Below are positions 45,951 through 55,128 of a DNA stretch of 64,000 bases, piece after piece. Positions within the stretch are counted from its first letter, which is position 1; the number at the start of each line of letters is the position of its first letter. The position numbers and the translations under genes were made by a program. This stretch comes from DATBVX01 sp963724625. GTDB lineage: Bacteria > Pseudomonadota > Gammaproteobacteria > Steroidobacterales > Steroidobacteraceae. The stretch spans positions 310,001-374,000 of the forward strand of contig CAVRVO010000017.1 of the NCBI GenBank assembly GCA_963724625.1, read 5' to 3'. A model generated the notes under the pieces. That model had not been told where the DNA came from. It was given only the letters and a program-made list of their open reading frames with translations, and did no database searches.

Positions 45951-47318
45951 ATGCAGCCACGCCAAGTCCGTACCGCGCGCGATGTGCGCGCGATTATCGA
46001 TGAACGTCAGCTCACGCACCTCAAAGTTGGCGTGTTCGACGTCGATGGCATCCTGCGCGGCAAATACATGTCACGCACGAAATTCCTGTCGGCGCTCGAA
46101 AAAGGCTTCGGCTTCTGCGATGTGGTGCTGGGATGGGACGCGAACGATCAGCTGTATGACAACGTGACCTATACGGGCTGGCACACGGGTTACCCGGATG
46201 CCCCCGTGCGCATACTGCCCGAGAGCTGTCGCCCACTGCCGTGGGAGGAGGACGGCCTGTTTTTCCTCTGCGAGTTTTCTCCGCCCGCAGATGCGATCTG
46301 CCCGCGCGGAGTACTGCGCCGTGTGCTCGAGCGGGCGGCGTCGATGGGATTCAAGGCGTACGTCGGGTTCGAGTACGAGTTTTTCGTCTTCAATGAGACG
46401 CCGGAGTCAGTACGCGCCAAGAACTACCGGGATCTGCAACCGCTGGCGCCGGGATTCTTCGGCTACTCGGTAATCCGCAATAGTGTTCACAGCGATTTCT
46501 ATCGCCAGCTGCTCGCGACCTGCGAAACCATGGACTTCGGCATCGAGGGCCTGCACGAGGAGACCGGAGCAGGCGTGCTCGAAGCTGCGATCGCGGTGGA
46601 TGGTGCCGAGGCGGCGGCTGACAAGGCCTCGCTCTTCAAGACCTTCAGCAAAGTCCTCGCACAACGCCAGAACAAGATGATCACGTTCATGGCCAAGTGG
46701 TCCAAGGACTGGCCCGGACAGAGCGGCCATGTGCACATGTCCCTGAAGTCCAAAGGCGATAAGTCGGTGTTCTTCGACGCCAAGAAACCGCACATGATGA
46801 GCCAGGCGATGCGCCATTTCGTCGGCGGTCAGCAAAAGCTCCTGCCCGAGCTTCTCGCCATGGTCGCGCCGACGGTGAATTCCTACCGGCGCCTCATCCC
46901 AGGATTCTGGGCGCCCACCGATGCGACCTGGGGAATAGAGAACCGCACTTGCGCCCTGCGGGTGATTCCCGGCAGTGAGAAAGCGCAACGTGTCGAGTTT
47001 CGCATCGCTGCCGCGGACTCCAACCCGTACATCGTCCTGGCAGCGGGACTGGCCGCAGGTCTGCACGGCATCGAACAGAAGATCGAGCCGACCAAGCCAA
47101 TCGAAGGCAACGCCTACGCTCAGAAATTCCCCAAAAACATGGCTCTGCCGGCGACGCTGTGGGACGCGGCACAGCGGCTCAAGGGCTCGAAGATGGCACG
47201 GGACTGGTTCGGCGATGCATTCGTCGATCACTACGCCGCCACGCGCGAATGGGAAGAGCGCGAGTTCCGTAAGCACGTTACGGACTGGGAACTCGCGAGG
47301 TATTTCGAGATCATCTGA
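45951..47318 (+). CDS. Glutamine-synthetase-family ligase, probable gamma-glutamylamide synthetase
   Basis: The 455-aa protein keeps the ATP/metal/glutamate parts of glutamine synthetase: Glu141 and Glu143 in GFEYEFFVF, GLHEETGAG (~200-208), GQSGHVHMSL (His260, His262), NSYRRLIPGFWAP, NRTCALRVI and RVEFRIAAADSNPYIVLAAG. The ammonium-site DGSS motif of true GlnA is absent; the aligned stretch reads LGWDANDQLYDNVTYTGWHT. This is the pattern of GlnA-like enzymes that join glutamate to an amine (for example ethanolamine or isopropylamine) at the cost of ATP. Starts 81 bp after the permease. Confidence 0.88.
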   Translation: MQPRQVRTARDVRAIIDERQLTHLKVGVFDVDGILRGKYMSRTKFLSALEKGFGFCDVVLGWDANDQLYDNVTYTGWHTGYPDAPVRILPESCRPLPWEEDGLFFLCEFSPPADAICPRGVLRRVLERAASMGFKAYVGFEYEFFVFNETPESVRAKNYRDLQPLAPGFFGYSVIRNSVHSDFYRQLLATCETMDFGIEGLHEETGAGVLEAAIAVDGAEAAADKASLFKTFSKVLAQRQNKMITFMAKWSKDWPGQSGHVHMSLKSKGDKSVFFDAKKPHMMSQAMRHFVGGQQKLLPELLAMVAPTVNSYRRLIPGFWAPTDATWGIENRTCALRVIPGSEKAQRVEFRIAAADSNPYIVLAAGLAAGLHGIEQKIEPTKPIEGNAYAQKFPKNMALPATLWDAAQRLKGSKMARDWFGDAFVDHYAATREWEEREFRKHVTDWELARYFEII

Positions 47319-47363
47319 GCTGTCGCGGCGCTCGCGCTTCTCATCTGCCGGGCCCGGTAATTC

Positions 47364-48752
47364 GTGGAACTTCAACGCACCATTTCTCCCGTCGACGGCC
47401 GCGTTTACGTCGAGCGGCCCTACGCTACTCATGACGAGGTGCAGCGCACGCTGGGCGCGGCGTTCCGGGCACAGCAGGCGTGGAAACAGGTTCCTGTGTC
47501 CGAGCGAGCGCGGATCTGTCGGGCGTTCGCCGAGGCGTTCGAAAAGCACCGCGACAGCATTGCGAGCGAGTTGTCCTGGCAGATGGGCCGCCCGGTCAGC
47601 GTGGCACCCGGTGAGGTTCGCGGCACACTCGAACGCGCCCGCTACATGATCGATGCCGCAAGCGAGGCGCTACGCGATATCGATGTTGGGCCAAAGGCTG
47701 GTTTCACGCGCTTCATCCGTCGCGAGCCGCTCGGCGTCGTGCTGACGATTGCCGCGTGGAACTATCCATACCTGATCGCCGTAAACAGCATCGTGCCGGC
47801 GCTCATGGCGGGCAACACGGTGATTCTGAAACATTCGGCCCAGACGCCGCTGTGCGCGGAACAGTTCGCCTCCTGCTTCCGCGAGGCCGGCCTTCCCGAG
47901 GGAGTAATGCAGGTTCTGCACCTCACGCACGCCGACACCGAGCGCGTGATTCGCGACCCGCGCATCAGCTTCGTCGCCTTCACCGGCTCGGTCGAGGGCG
48001 GGCATGCGATTCAGCGTGCCGCGGCCGACCGTTTCATTGGGACTGGCCTGGAACTGGGCGGCAACGACCCTGCCTACGTGCGACCGGACGCGAATTTCGT
48101 GCATGCGGTTGAGAGCCTGGTGGATGGCGCATTCTTCAATTCGGGGCAGTCCTGCTGTGGCATCGGGCGCATCTATGTGCACGATGCGATCTACGAGCAG
48201 TTCGTCGCAGCTTTCGTCGATCTCACCAACCAATACCGGCTGGGCAATCCACTGGAATCTGAAACCACTCTCGGACCGGTAGTGCGCACGCAGGCGGCCG
48301 ACTCGATACGCCGCTCGGTGGCAGAGGCGATCACAGCGGGTGCGCGTCCCCTGATCGACGAAACGCGATTCGCCGCGAGTCGACCGGGCACTCCATATCT
48401 CGCTCCGCAAGTGCTCGTCGATATACGACCCGACATGCCGATCGTCCAGGAGGAGACCTTCGGGCCGATAGTGAGCATTGCGCGCGTGACTACGGACGAG
48501 GAGGCGATCCGCCTGATGAACGACAGCCGCTACGGACTGACCGCGTCGGTGTGGACTGCGGACGAGAAAGCCGCAATCGAAATTGGCGCGCGCATCGATA
48601 CCGGAACCTGGTTCATGAATCGCTGCGATTATCTCGATCCTGCGTTGGCTTGGGTGGGCGTGAAGGACTCAGGTCGTGGTTGCACCTTGTCGGTGGTCGG
48701 CTACGAGCATCTGACGCGGCCGAAATCGTTTCATCTTCGGACCTCGACCTGA
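47364..48752 (+). CDS. NAD(P)-dependent aldehyde dehydrogenase
   Basis: The 462-aa enzyme (GTG start) has the oxyanion Asn in AAWNYPYL, the catalytic Cys264 in NSGQSCCGIGRIYVHD, the general base Glu230 in GLELGGNDPAYV, and the cofactor site AFTGSVEGG. In its operon it would oxidise an aldehyde, such as gamma-glutamyl-aminoacetaldehyde, to the acid. Substrate assignment is from context only. It starts 45 bp after the ligase gene. Confidence 0.9.
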   Translation: MELQRTISPVDGRVYVERPYATHDEVQRTLGAAFRAQQAWKQVPVSERARICRAFAEAFEKHRDSIASELSWQMGRPVSVAPGEVRGTLERARYMIDAASEALRDIDVGPKAGFTRFIRREPLGVVLTIAAWNYPYLIAVNSIVPALMAGNTVILKHSAQTPLCAEQFASCFREAGLPEGVMQVLHLTHADTERVIRDPRISFVAFTGSVEGGHAIQRAAADRFIGTGLELGGNDPAYVRPDANFVHAVESLVDGAFFNSGQSCCGIGRIYVHDAIYEQFVAAFVDLTNQYRLGNPLESETTLGPVVRTQAADSIRRSVAEAITAGARPLIDETRFAASRPGTPYLAPQVLVDIRPDMPIVQEETFGPIVSIARVTTDEEAIRLMNDSRYGLTASVWTADEKAAIEIGARIDTGTWFMNRCDYLDPALAWVGVKDSGRGCTLSVVGYEHLTRPKSFHLRTST

Positions 48753-48768
48753 AGGCGCTGGAGCGACA

Positions 48769-49938
48769 ATGAACCAAGGCACTCTGACCGGTCGATGGAA
48801 CTATCCCACCAGCATTCGATTCGGTGCCGGCATGATTCGTGAGTTACCGGCAGCCTGCCTCGAACTCGGAATGCGCAACGCGCTGCTGGTGACCGATGCC
48901 GGTCTTGCCCGGCTCGACATGGTGCACAAGGCGGTCGAATCCTGTCGCGCTGCCGGCATCGGTTGCGAGGTGTTCTCCGACGTCAAACCCAACCCAGTGG
49001 AAGAGAACGTCACCTCCGGCGTGAACGCATATCGCGCTGGTGGCCACGACGGCGTGATTGCATTCGGTGGTGGCAGCGCTCTCGACACTGGTAAAGCAAT
49101 CGCGCTGATGGTGGGGCAGAACCGTCCCATCTGGGACTTCGAGGATAAGGAGGACTGGTACACGCGAGTGAATGTCGCCGGAATGGCGCCGGTCGTCGCC
49201 GTGCCCACGACTGCCGGTACTGGCTCCGAAGTCGGCCGGTGTTCGGTGCTCACCGACCTGCGTGATCACACCAAGAAACTGATCTTTCATCCGCGCCTGT
49301 TGCCGGCGATCGTGATCGAAGATCCTGAGTTGCACGCAGGCCTGCCGGCCAAAATCACTGCGGCCGTAGGCATGGATGCGCTGTCGCACAACCTCGAGGC
49401 CTTCTGCGCGCCGACCTATCACCCGCTCGCGGACGGAATCGCGGTCGAGGGCATGCGTTTGATCAAGGAATGGCTGCCAGCGGCGTGCGCGGAGGGCTCG
49501 AACCTCGAAGCGCGCGGGCAGATGCTGATCGCCTCGACGATGGGCGCCACTGCGTTCCAGAAGGGCCTGGGCGCAATGCACAGCCTCAGCCATCCGTGCT
49601 CGGCGAACCTCGATACGCACCATGGTCTCACCAACGGGGTGGTGATGCCGTATGTGCTGGTCTTCAACCGGCGCGCCATCAAGGACAAGATGAAGCGGCT
49701 CGCCTCCTACCTCGGCATGAAGCGGCCATCATTCGGCGCGGTGCTCGACTGGGTGGTCGAGTTGCGCTCCACCATCGGCATTCCCAACACCCTGGCCGAG
49801 CTCGGGGTCACGGAAGAGCACGTTCCCGGCTTCGCGAAGATGGCAATGGCTGACCCCAGCACGCCATCCAATCCCGTCAAGCTCTCGGTGCGCAAGTTCG
49901 AAAAGCTGTACCGGAACGCCATTACGGGGCAGCTCTGA
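48769..49938 (+). CDS. Iron-containing alcohol dehydrogenase
   Basis: This 389-aa protein belongs to the Fe-dependent ADH family. It has FGGGSALDTGKAIALM (NAD site) and the four metal ligands at Asp203 and His207 (GMDALSHNLEAF), His271 (MHSLSHPCSAN) and His285 (DTHHGLTNGVVMPYV), with the same spacing as FucO. In the operon it would oxidise an alcohol, such as the hydroxyl of a gamma-glutamyl-amino-alcohol, to the aldehyde handled by the upstream ALDH. It starts 16 bp after the ALDH gene and ends the cluster. Confidence 0.92.
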   Translation: MNQGTLTGRWNYPTSIRFGAGMIRELPAACLELGMRNALLVTDAGLARLDMVHKAVESCRAAGIGCEVFSDVKPNPVEENVTSGVNAYRAGGHDGVIAFGGGSALDTGKAIALMVGQNRPIWDFEDKEDWYTRVNVAGMAPVVAVPTTAGTGSEVGRCSVLTDLRDHTKKLIFHPRLLPAIVIEDPELHAGLPAKITAAVGMDALSHNLEAFCAPTYHPLADGIAVEGMRLIKEWLPAACAEGSNLEARGQMLIASTMGATAFQKGLGAMHSLSHPCSANLDTHHGLTNGVVMPYVLVFNRRAIKDKMKRLASYLGMKRPSFGAVLDWVVELRSTIGIPNTLAELGVTEEHVPGFAKMAMADPSTPSNPVKLSVRKFEKLYRNAITGQL

Positions 49939-50030
49939 CAGACCGCCCGCCCGCTCCCCGGCGTTTTACTCAGGTCCCCGGCGCGTGCATCATGGCGCAC
50001 AAGGCGCCCGAGTGGCCTGGATAAGGTCTT

Positions 50031-51680
50031 ATGTATACGGCATTTTTTGGGCTCGGCGAGAAGCCTTTCTCGATCACGCCGGACCCACGGTACCTGTTCC
50101 TGAGCGAACGTCATGCCGAGGCGCTTGCTCATCTTCTCTATGGCATCAACGAGGCCGGCGGCTTCATCCAACTGACCGGTGAGGTCGGCACCGGCAAGAC
50201 CACGATCGTTCGCAGCCTCCTGGGTCAGATCCCGAAGGATGCTGAAGTCGCGCTGATCCTCAATCCGCGCGTCACGCCGGCTGAATTCCTGCTCACGATC
50301 TGCGAAGAGCTGCGTATCAGCGTTCCCGAAAGCGAGCGATCGAGCGTCAAGGCGCTGGTCGATGCGCTGAATCGCCACCTGCTCGACTCATACTCGCAGG
50401 GGCGACGCGTCGTCGTGATCGTGGATGAGGCGCAGAACCTGAGCCCGGATGTGCTCGAACAGGTGCGCCTGCTCACCAATCTGGAGACGGCCACACAGAA
50501 GCTACTGCAGATCATCCTGATCGGGCAGCCGGAGCTCAGGGATGTGCTGCGACGTGTGGAGCTGCGGCAACTGGCGCAACGAATCACGGGTCGCTACCAC
50601 CTGGCCCCGTTGTCCCGGCGCGAAACGATGGGCTATGTGCGACATCGGCTGCGCGTCGCGGGCGCGATTGGAGACCTGTTCACGAATGGGGCGCTGGCCG
50701 AGGTGCATCACCTGGCGCGCGGGATTCCGCGCGTGATCAACGTCGTCTGTGACCGCGCGCTGCTCGGCGCCTATTCGCAGGGCCAGCATCGCATCCCTGC
50801 CAAGCTGGTGCGGCGCTCCGTCGCCGAGGTCTATGGCCGACCGGTGCTGCCATTGTGGACTCGCTGGATCGCGGCGGGCGTATTCGTTGCCAGCGTCGCG
50901 GTCCTCGCCTTTGGTGGGTGGCAGTTGCTGCAATCAGGCGCAGCGCCGAACCTGCCGAGTACTACACACGCGTCCGCCGCGAAGGCCGCCGCCCCAACCT
51001 CGCCGACGGCGAAACCTGCCCACGCAACCCCGGCGCCACATTTGGCTTCGATCACCGAGACACTGAGCGCTCACTCGGGCGAGACCAACCTCGATGCAGC
51101 GTTCTCCAAGCTTTTCGGGCTGTGGGGCGCCACATATCGTCCGGGCAGTACCGATGCCTGTGATCAGGCAGCACAGCAGGGCCTGGAGTGCGTCATGCAG
51201 CGCGGCTCCTGGGGTCAACTCCGTGCGCTCAATCGCCCGGCGATCCTGATGCTCAACGACGATGCGGGTGTCGAGCACCAGCTGGTGCTCTCGCAACTCG
51301 ACGATGACGGGGCAGCGGTGGAGGTCGGCGGCAAGCGTGAGCCCGTGAGCATCGCTGAACTCTCGCGGTACTGGTTCGGCGACTACCTCATGCTGTGGCG
51401 GCCGCGGGTGGTGGGCGGTAAGGAGCTCTCGCTCGGCATGCGCGGCGATGATGTGGGCTGGCTGCGCCGCAGTCTCGAGAAGGTACGGGGTCTGGAACCG
51501 ACACCGGGCCGTCCCGATGTATACGACGAGCAGCTCGCGCGCCTGGTCGAGGATTTCCAGCGCGAGCATCGCCTGACGGTGGACGGCATTGCCGGCATGC
51601 AGACCCAGATTGCACTTGACACGGCGCTGGCAGACCCCGCCACGCCATTTCTGCTCACGCCACCGGCGCCGGGGGGCTGA
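50031..51680 (+). CDS. gspA: GspA/ExeA-type AAA ATPase with peptidoglycan-binding domain
   Basis: The 549-aa protein begins MYTAFFGLGEKPFSITPDPR, then has a Walker A (TGEVGTGKTTIVRSLLGQIP), Walker B (VVVIVDEAQNLSPDVLEQVR), a membrane segment (~282-302) and a C-terminal PG_binding_1 domain (LSLGMRGDDVGWLRRSLEKV, VEDFQREHRLTVDGIAGMQT). ExeA helps the type II secretin ring get through peptidoglycan. The partner gspB follows 3 bp downstream; no other type II secretion genes are in the window. Confidence 0.9.
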   Translation: MYTAFFGLGEKPFSITPDPRYLFLSERHAEALAHLLYGINEAGGFIQLTGEVGTGKTTIVRSLLGQIPKDAEVALILNPRVTPAEFLLTICEELRISVPESERSSVKALVDALNRHLLDSYSQGRRVVVIVDEAQNLSPDVLEQVRLLTNLETATQKLLQIILIGQPELRDVLRRVELRQLAQRITGRYHLAPLSRRETMGYVRHRLRVAGAIGDLFTNGALAEVHHLARGIPRVINVVCDRALLGAYSQGQHRIPAKLVRRSVAEVYGRPVLPLWTRWIAAGVFVASVAVLAFGGWQLLQSGAAPNLPSTTHASAAKAAAPTSPTAKPAHATPAPHLASITETLSAHSGETNLDAAFSKLFGLWGATYRPGSTDACDQAAQQGLECVMQRGSWGQLRALNRPAILMLNDDAGVEHQLVLSQLDDDGAAVEVGGKREPVSIAELSRYWFGDYLMLWRPRVVGGKELSLGMRGDDVGWLRRSLEKVRGLEPTPGRPDVYDEQLARLVEDFQREHRLTVDGIAGMQTQIALDTALADPATPFLLTPPAPGG

Positions 51681-51683
51681 GCC

Positions 51684-52358
51684 ATGTCCTTCATCCTCGA
51701 CGCACTGCGAAAGTCGGAGCATGAGCGCCAACGCCAGGTAGGGCCCGGCATCGCGGACATTCGTGAGGGAGCCGCATCCCGCTCAGCGCTCCCCATCTGG
51801 GCGCTGGCACTCGGCGGTCTGCTCGCTCTCAACATGATCGTGGTGATCGTTTTCGCGTTTCGGGATCATTCCACGGGTGGAGGCGCTGCACCCGTCACTG
51901 ACGCGGCTCCAGCGCAGGCGGCAACGGCGCCACCCGCACCGACGCCGCAACCCCTTGCCCCCTCTTCAGCCCCAGCCGAGACCTCCAATACTCAAGCGTT
52001 GCCTGCGCCCGCACCGCAGGCGGAGCCTTTGAGCGCGGAACCCGCGCCGGCAGCGGAACCTGAGCCCACACTGCGGCCGGAGGCGAAACCCGCTGTGCCT
52101 TCCAATGCAGAGACTGACGAAAGCTATGCGAGCCTGCCGACGCTGGGCGATGTGACGTTGCAGGGCACCTCGCTCCCAGAGCTGCATCTGGATCTGCATG
52201 TCTACGCGAGCCGGCCGGTGGACCGGTTCGTATTCCTCAACACGCGCAAGTATCGCGAGGGCGGCAAGACCCCCGACGGCACCACGATCGAGCGCATCAC
52301 ACCGGACGGCGTCATCCTTAACCATCGCGGCGTGCGCTTCCTGCTACCCCGCCAGTGA
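51684..52358 (+). CDS. gspB: General secretion pathway protein GspB
   Basis: The 224-aa protein starts MSFILDALRKSEHERQRQVG, a family hallmark. It has one membrane segment (~37-56), a Pro/Ala-rich linker (~70-145), and a C-terminal domain with LPELHLDLHVYASRPVDRFV and DGTTIERITPDGVILNHRGV as in GspB/PulB. GspB works with GspA to place the secretin. Its stop overlaps the GTG of the next gene by 4 nt. Confidence 0.92.
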   Translation: MSFILDALRKSEHERQRQVGPGIADIREGAASRSALPIWALALGGLLALNMIVVIVFAFRDHSTGGGAAPVTDAAPAQAATAPPAPTPQPLAPSSAPAETSNTQALPAPAPQAEPLSAEPAPAAEPEPTLRPEAKPAVPSNAETDESYASLPTLGDVTLQGTSLPELHLDLHVYASRPVDRFVFLNTRKYREGGKTPDGTTIERITPDGVILNHRGVRFLLPRQ

Positions 52359-54184
52359 AAACCCCCGTCGCCGGGATCAGCGCCCTCGACGGCGAGCGCC
52401 TCGGCCTCGCGTTGCGCGCCGGGATCCGCCGGCTGATTGCCTGCCAGGAGCATCTCAACAAGATCAACGTCTTTCCGGTTCCCGACGGAGATACCGGCAC
52501 CAACATGACGCTGACGATGGGTGCGGTGCTCGCGGCGCTGCGCCAGCACAGCGGTGCGCATGCGGGACAGATCCTGCTCGCCGTCGCCGACGCCGCGATT
52601 GATGGCGCGCGCGGCAATTCCGGGGCGATCCTGGCGCAGTTCTTCGTCGGTCTCGCCGAGCGTCTTGGTAAAGCGCCGACACTGACGGCACACGCGCTCG
52701 CAGAGGGTGCAGCGAGTGGCGCACGGTACGCTCGGGAAGCGCTGAGCGAGCCCTGTGAAGGCACGCTGATCACGATACTGGCGGATTTCGCGACCGAACT
52801 CGCGGCGTTGGTGCAATCGGATTCAACAAACGACTTCGCCGCAGTGTTTCGTGAAGTGCTCGCCCGCCTGCGGGTGTCTCTGGAACGCACGCGCGAGCAA
52901 CTCGATGCATTGGCAAGTGCCAACGTCGTCGATGCGGGGGCCCAAGGCTTTGTCGAGCTCATTCAGGGCATCTCGGATTACTTCGATGGCAAGGCGGTCG
53001 CGGACGATTTGCCGATCGAAGTCCAATTCGATTCCCAGGATGCGGCGGGCTCCGAAATCGATCTCAAGCACCGGTTCTGCACCGAGTGCATCGTCACAGG
53101 CGGTGGGATCGATCACCGCAAGCTGCGCGAGGGGCTGGCGGCGCTTGGGAGCGGGGTGGTCGTCGCCGGTACGGCACGCAAAGCGAAGGTGCATGTGCAT
53201 GTCAATGACACACGCGCCGTATTCCGCCTGGCGCGCGAGTTTGGCGAAGTTTCCGGCCAGAAGGCCGATGACATGCGCAAGCAGCAGGACGCTGCACACC
53301 ATCGCCATCGGCGTGGAGTAGCCATAGTGGTCGACTCGAGCGCCGATATCCCGGATGAGGAACTCGAACGACTCGAGATCCACATGGTGCCGATGCGCGT
53401 GCATTTCGGGGAGCGCAGCTATCTCGACAAGGTTTCGATGCGTCCCGAGGAGTTCTATCGCGAGCTCGCGGACAATCCACAGCACCCGAAGACCTCGCAG
53501 CCGCCGCCAGGCGACTTTCGCCGCATCTTCGAGTTCCTCGCTTCGCATTACGAGACCGTGGTTTCCATCAACGTCACCGCGCGCGTCAGCGGAACCCTGG
53601 CTGCTGCACAAGGCGCCGCGGAGCGTGTGCGGGCACACGGCAAGGTGATCGTGATCGACAGCAGGAACGCTTCGCTCGGACAGGGCTTGCTTGCCATGTA
53701 TGCGGCAGAGTGTGCGCAGGCGGGCATGAACGGGCAGCAGGTGAGCGCAGCCGTGCAGGCAATGGTACCGCGCGTTTTGACCCTCGGACTGTTGCGCAAC
53801 CTCGATTTCGCGGTGCGTGGCGGGCGTGTGCCGCGTTTCGTGCAGGTACTTACGGATTTGTTACACCTCACACCCGTCATGCTGAGCGAGCGCAGCGGCC
53901 GCGTCGGCGCTGGCACCGTGATCTTCGGCCGGCACAACCTGCGCACGCGCTTTGCGCGCCTGGTGAGGTCGCGCATGCGCGACGACGTTACGTATCGCGT
54001 TGCAGTCGGCCATGCGCAGGTCGAAGAGGAAGGCCGTGCCCTGCTCGAGGAAATCTGCGCGGATCGCAGTAACATCCGTGATCGATACCTGACTGCGCTC
54101 GGACCCGCGATCGGCGCGCACGGCGGACCGGGCATGCTGGTGGTCGGTTTGCAGGAGTACACCTCTCCCGGGATTTCCTCATGA
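52355..54184 (+). CDS. Fused DAK2 (FakA-like) and DegV (FakB-like) protein
   Basis: The N-terminal half (~1-300) is FakA-like: INVFPVPDGDTGTNMTLTMG with metal-binding Asp44 and Asp46, GARGNSGAILAQFFVGLAER, and DAGAQGFVELIQGISDYFDG. The C-terminal half (~320-600) is DegV/FakB-like, starting AIVVDSSADIPDEELERLEI, with KTSQPPPGDFRRIFEF and NVTARVSGTLAAAQGAAERV, the lipid-binding fold. In Gram-positive bacteria FakA and FakB are separate proteins that phosphorylate fatty acids for phospholipid synthesis; here both are on one 609-aa chain. Starts with a GTG overlapping the gspB stop by 4 nt. Confidence 0.9.
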   Translation: MKTPVAGISALDGERLGLALRAGIRRLIACQEHLNKINVFPVPDGDTGTNMTLTMGAVLAALRQHSGAHAGQILLAVADAAIDGARGNSGAILAQFFVGLAERLGKAPTLTAHALAEGAASGARYAREALSEPCEGTLITILADFATELAALVQSDSTNDFAAVFREVLARLRVSLERTREQLDALASANVVDAGAQGFVELIQGISDYFDGKAVADDLPIEVQFDSQDAAGSEIDLKHRFCTECIVTGGGIDHRKLREGLAALGSGVVVAGTARKAKVHVHVNDTRAVFRLAREFGEVSGQKADDMRKQQDAAHHRHRRGVAIVVDSSADIPDEELERLEIHMVPMRVHFGERSYLDKVSMRPEEFYRELADNPQHPKTSQPPPGDFRRIFEFLASHYETVVSINVTARVSGTLAAAQGAAERVRAHGKVIVIDSRNASLGQGLLAMYAAECAQAGMNGQQVSAAVQAMVPRVLTLGLLRNLDFAVRGGRVPRFVQVLTDLLHLTPVMLSERSGRVGAGTVIFGRHNLRTRFARLVRSRMRDDVTYRVAVGHAQVEEEGRALLEEICADRSNIRDRYLTALGPAIGAHGGPGMLVVGLQEYTSPGISS

Positions 54185-55098
54185 AGACCCAGTACGAATT
54201 TCATACGCTCGATGTGTTCACGCAGCGCCGCTTCGGTGGCAATCCGCTGGCGGTGTTTCCGGAAGCCGAGGGCCTCGACTCACATCTCATGCAGCAGATC
54301 GCCCGCGAGGTGAATCTCTCGGAGACGGTCTTCGTGCTGCCTGCGGAGGACCCGCGCGCGCTGTGCAAGGTGCGTATCTTCACGCCGGCCAGCGAGCTAC
54401 CGTTTGCCGGTCATCCAACGGTTGGAACCGGGTATCTGCTCGCAACGCTGGGCCGCATCCATCTGCGCGAGGAACGCACCACCGTGCTCTTCGAGGAGGG
54501 CGTCGGCCTGGTGCCCGTCGAGGTAAGGCAGCGCGATGGCAAGCCCGATTTCGTGCAGCTCTCCGCGGCGAAAGTGCCCGAGTTCGGTCCGCCGCCGCCG
54601 GATCGCGTACGCCTCGCGGCGATCCTTGGCATCCGGCCTGAGGACATCCTCGACGGTGTCGACAGGCCAGAGTCCGTGTCCTGCGGCGTGCCGTTCCTGT
54701 TCGTTCCCGTGCGGGATCGAGGCGTCGTAGCCCGCGCTGAGCCCGACGTCGCGCGCTGGCGCGTCACGCTCGCGCACTATTGGGCCCAGGAAATCTTCTT
54801 ATTCTGCCGCGATCCGGAGCTGCCGGGCTCGGACCTGCACGCGCGGATGTTCGCTCCGCTGCTCGGCATCACGGAGGACCCGGCAACCGGCGGCGCCTGC
54901 GCCGCGCTCGGCGGCTATCTCGGCGCGCGCGCCACGATCGCGAACGGCACATTGCGCTGGGTGATCGAACAAGGCTTCGAAATGAATCGCCCGAGCCTGC
55001 TGCACCTCGAGACTGACCTGAAAGACGGCCGGATCGCAGCGGTGCGCGTCGGCGGGCACGCGGTGCTCGTGAGCCGCGGCACGTTCAGGCTCGATTGA
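54181..55098 (+). CDS. PhzF-family isomerase/epimerase-like protein
   Basis: The 305-aa protein begins YEFHTLDVFTQRRFGGNPLA. It has the active-site Glu48 in NLSETVFVLP, PFAGHPTVGTGYLLA, and EDPATGGACAALGGYLGARA, the two halves of the PhzF fold. Family members isomerise small diaminopimelate-like or aromatic acids; most have no known substrate. It starts 4 nt inside the DegV fusion gene. No phenazine genes are nearby, so phenazine synthesis is not implied. Confidence 0.9.
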   Translation: MKTQYEFHTLDVFTQRRFGGNPLAVFPEAEGLDSHLMQQIAREVNLSETVFVLPAEDPRALCKVRIFTPASELPFAGHPTVGTGYLLATLGRIHLREERTTVLFEEGVGLVPVEVRQRDGKPDFVQLSAAKVPEFGPPPPDRVRLAAILGIRPEDILDGVDRPESVSCGVPFLFVPVRDRGVVARAEPDVARWRVTLAHYWAQEIFLFCRDPELPGSDLHARMFAPLLGITEDPATGGACAALGGYLGARATIANGTLRWVIEQGFEMNRPSLLHLETDLKDGRIAAVRVGGHAVLVSRGTFRLD

Positions 55099-55128
55099 CC
55101 AAATCACGCGCGGAGCTCTGAACTGCTT

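Noticed and set aside
54181..55098. Phenazine biosynthesis from the PhzF-like gene
   Set aside because: No other phz genes are present and most PhzF-family proteins act on other substrates.
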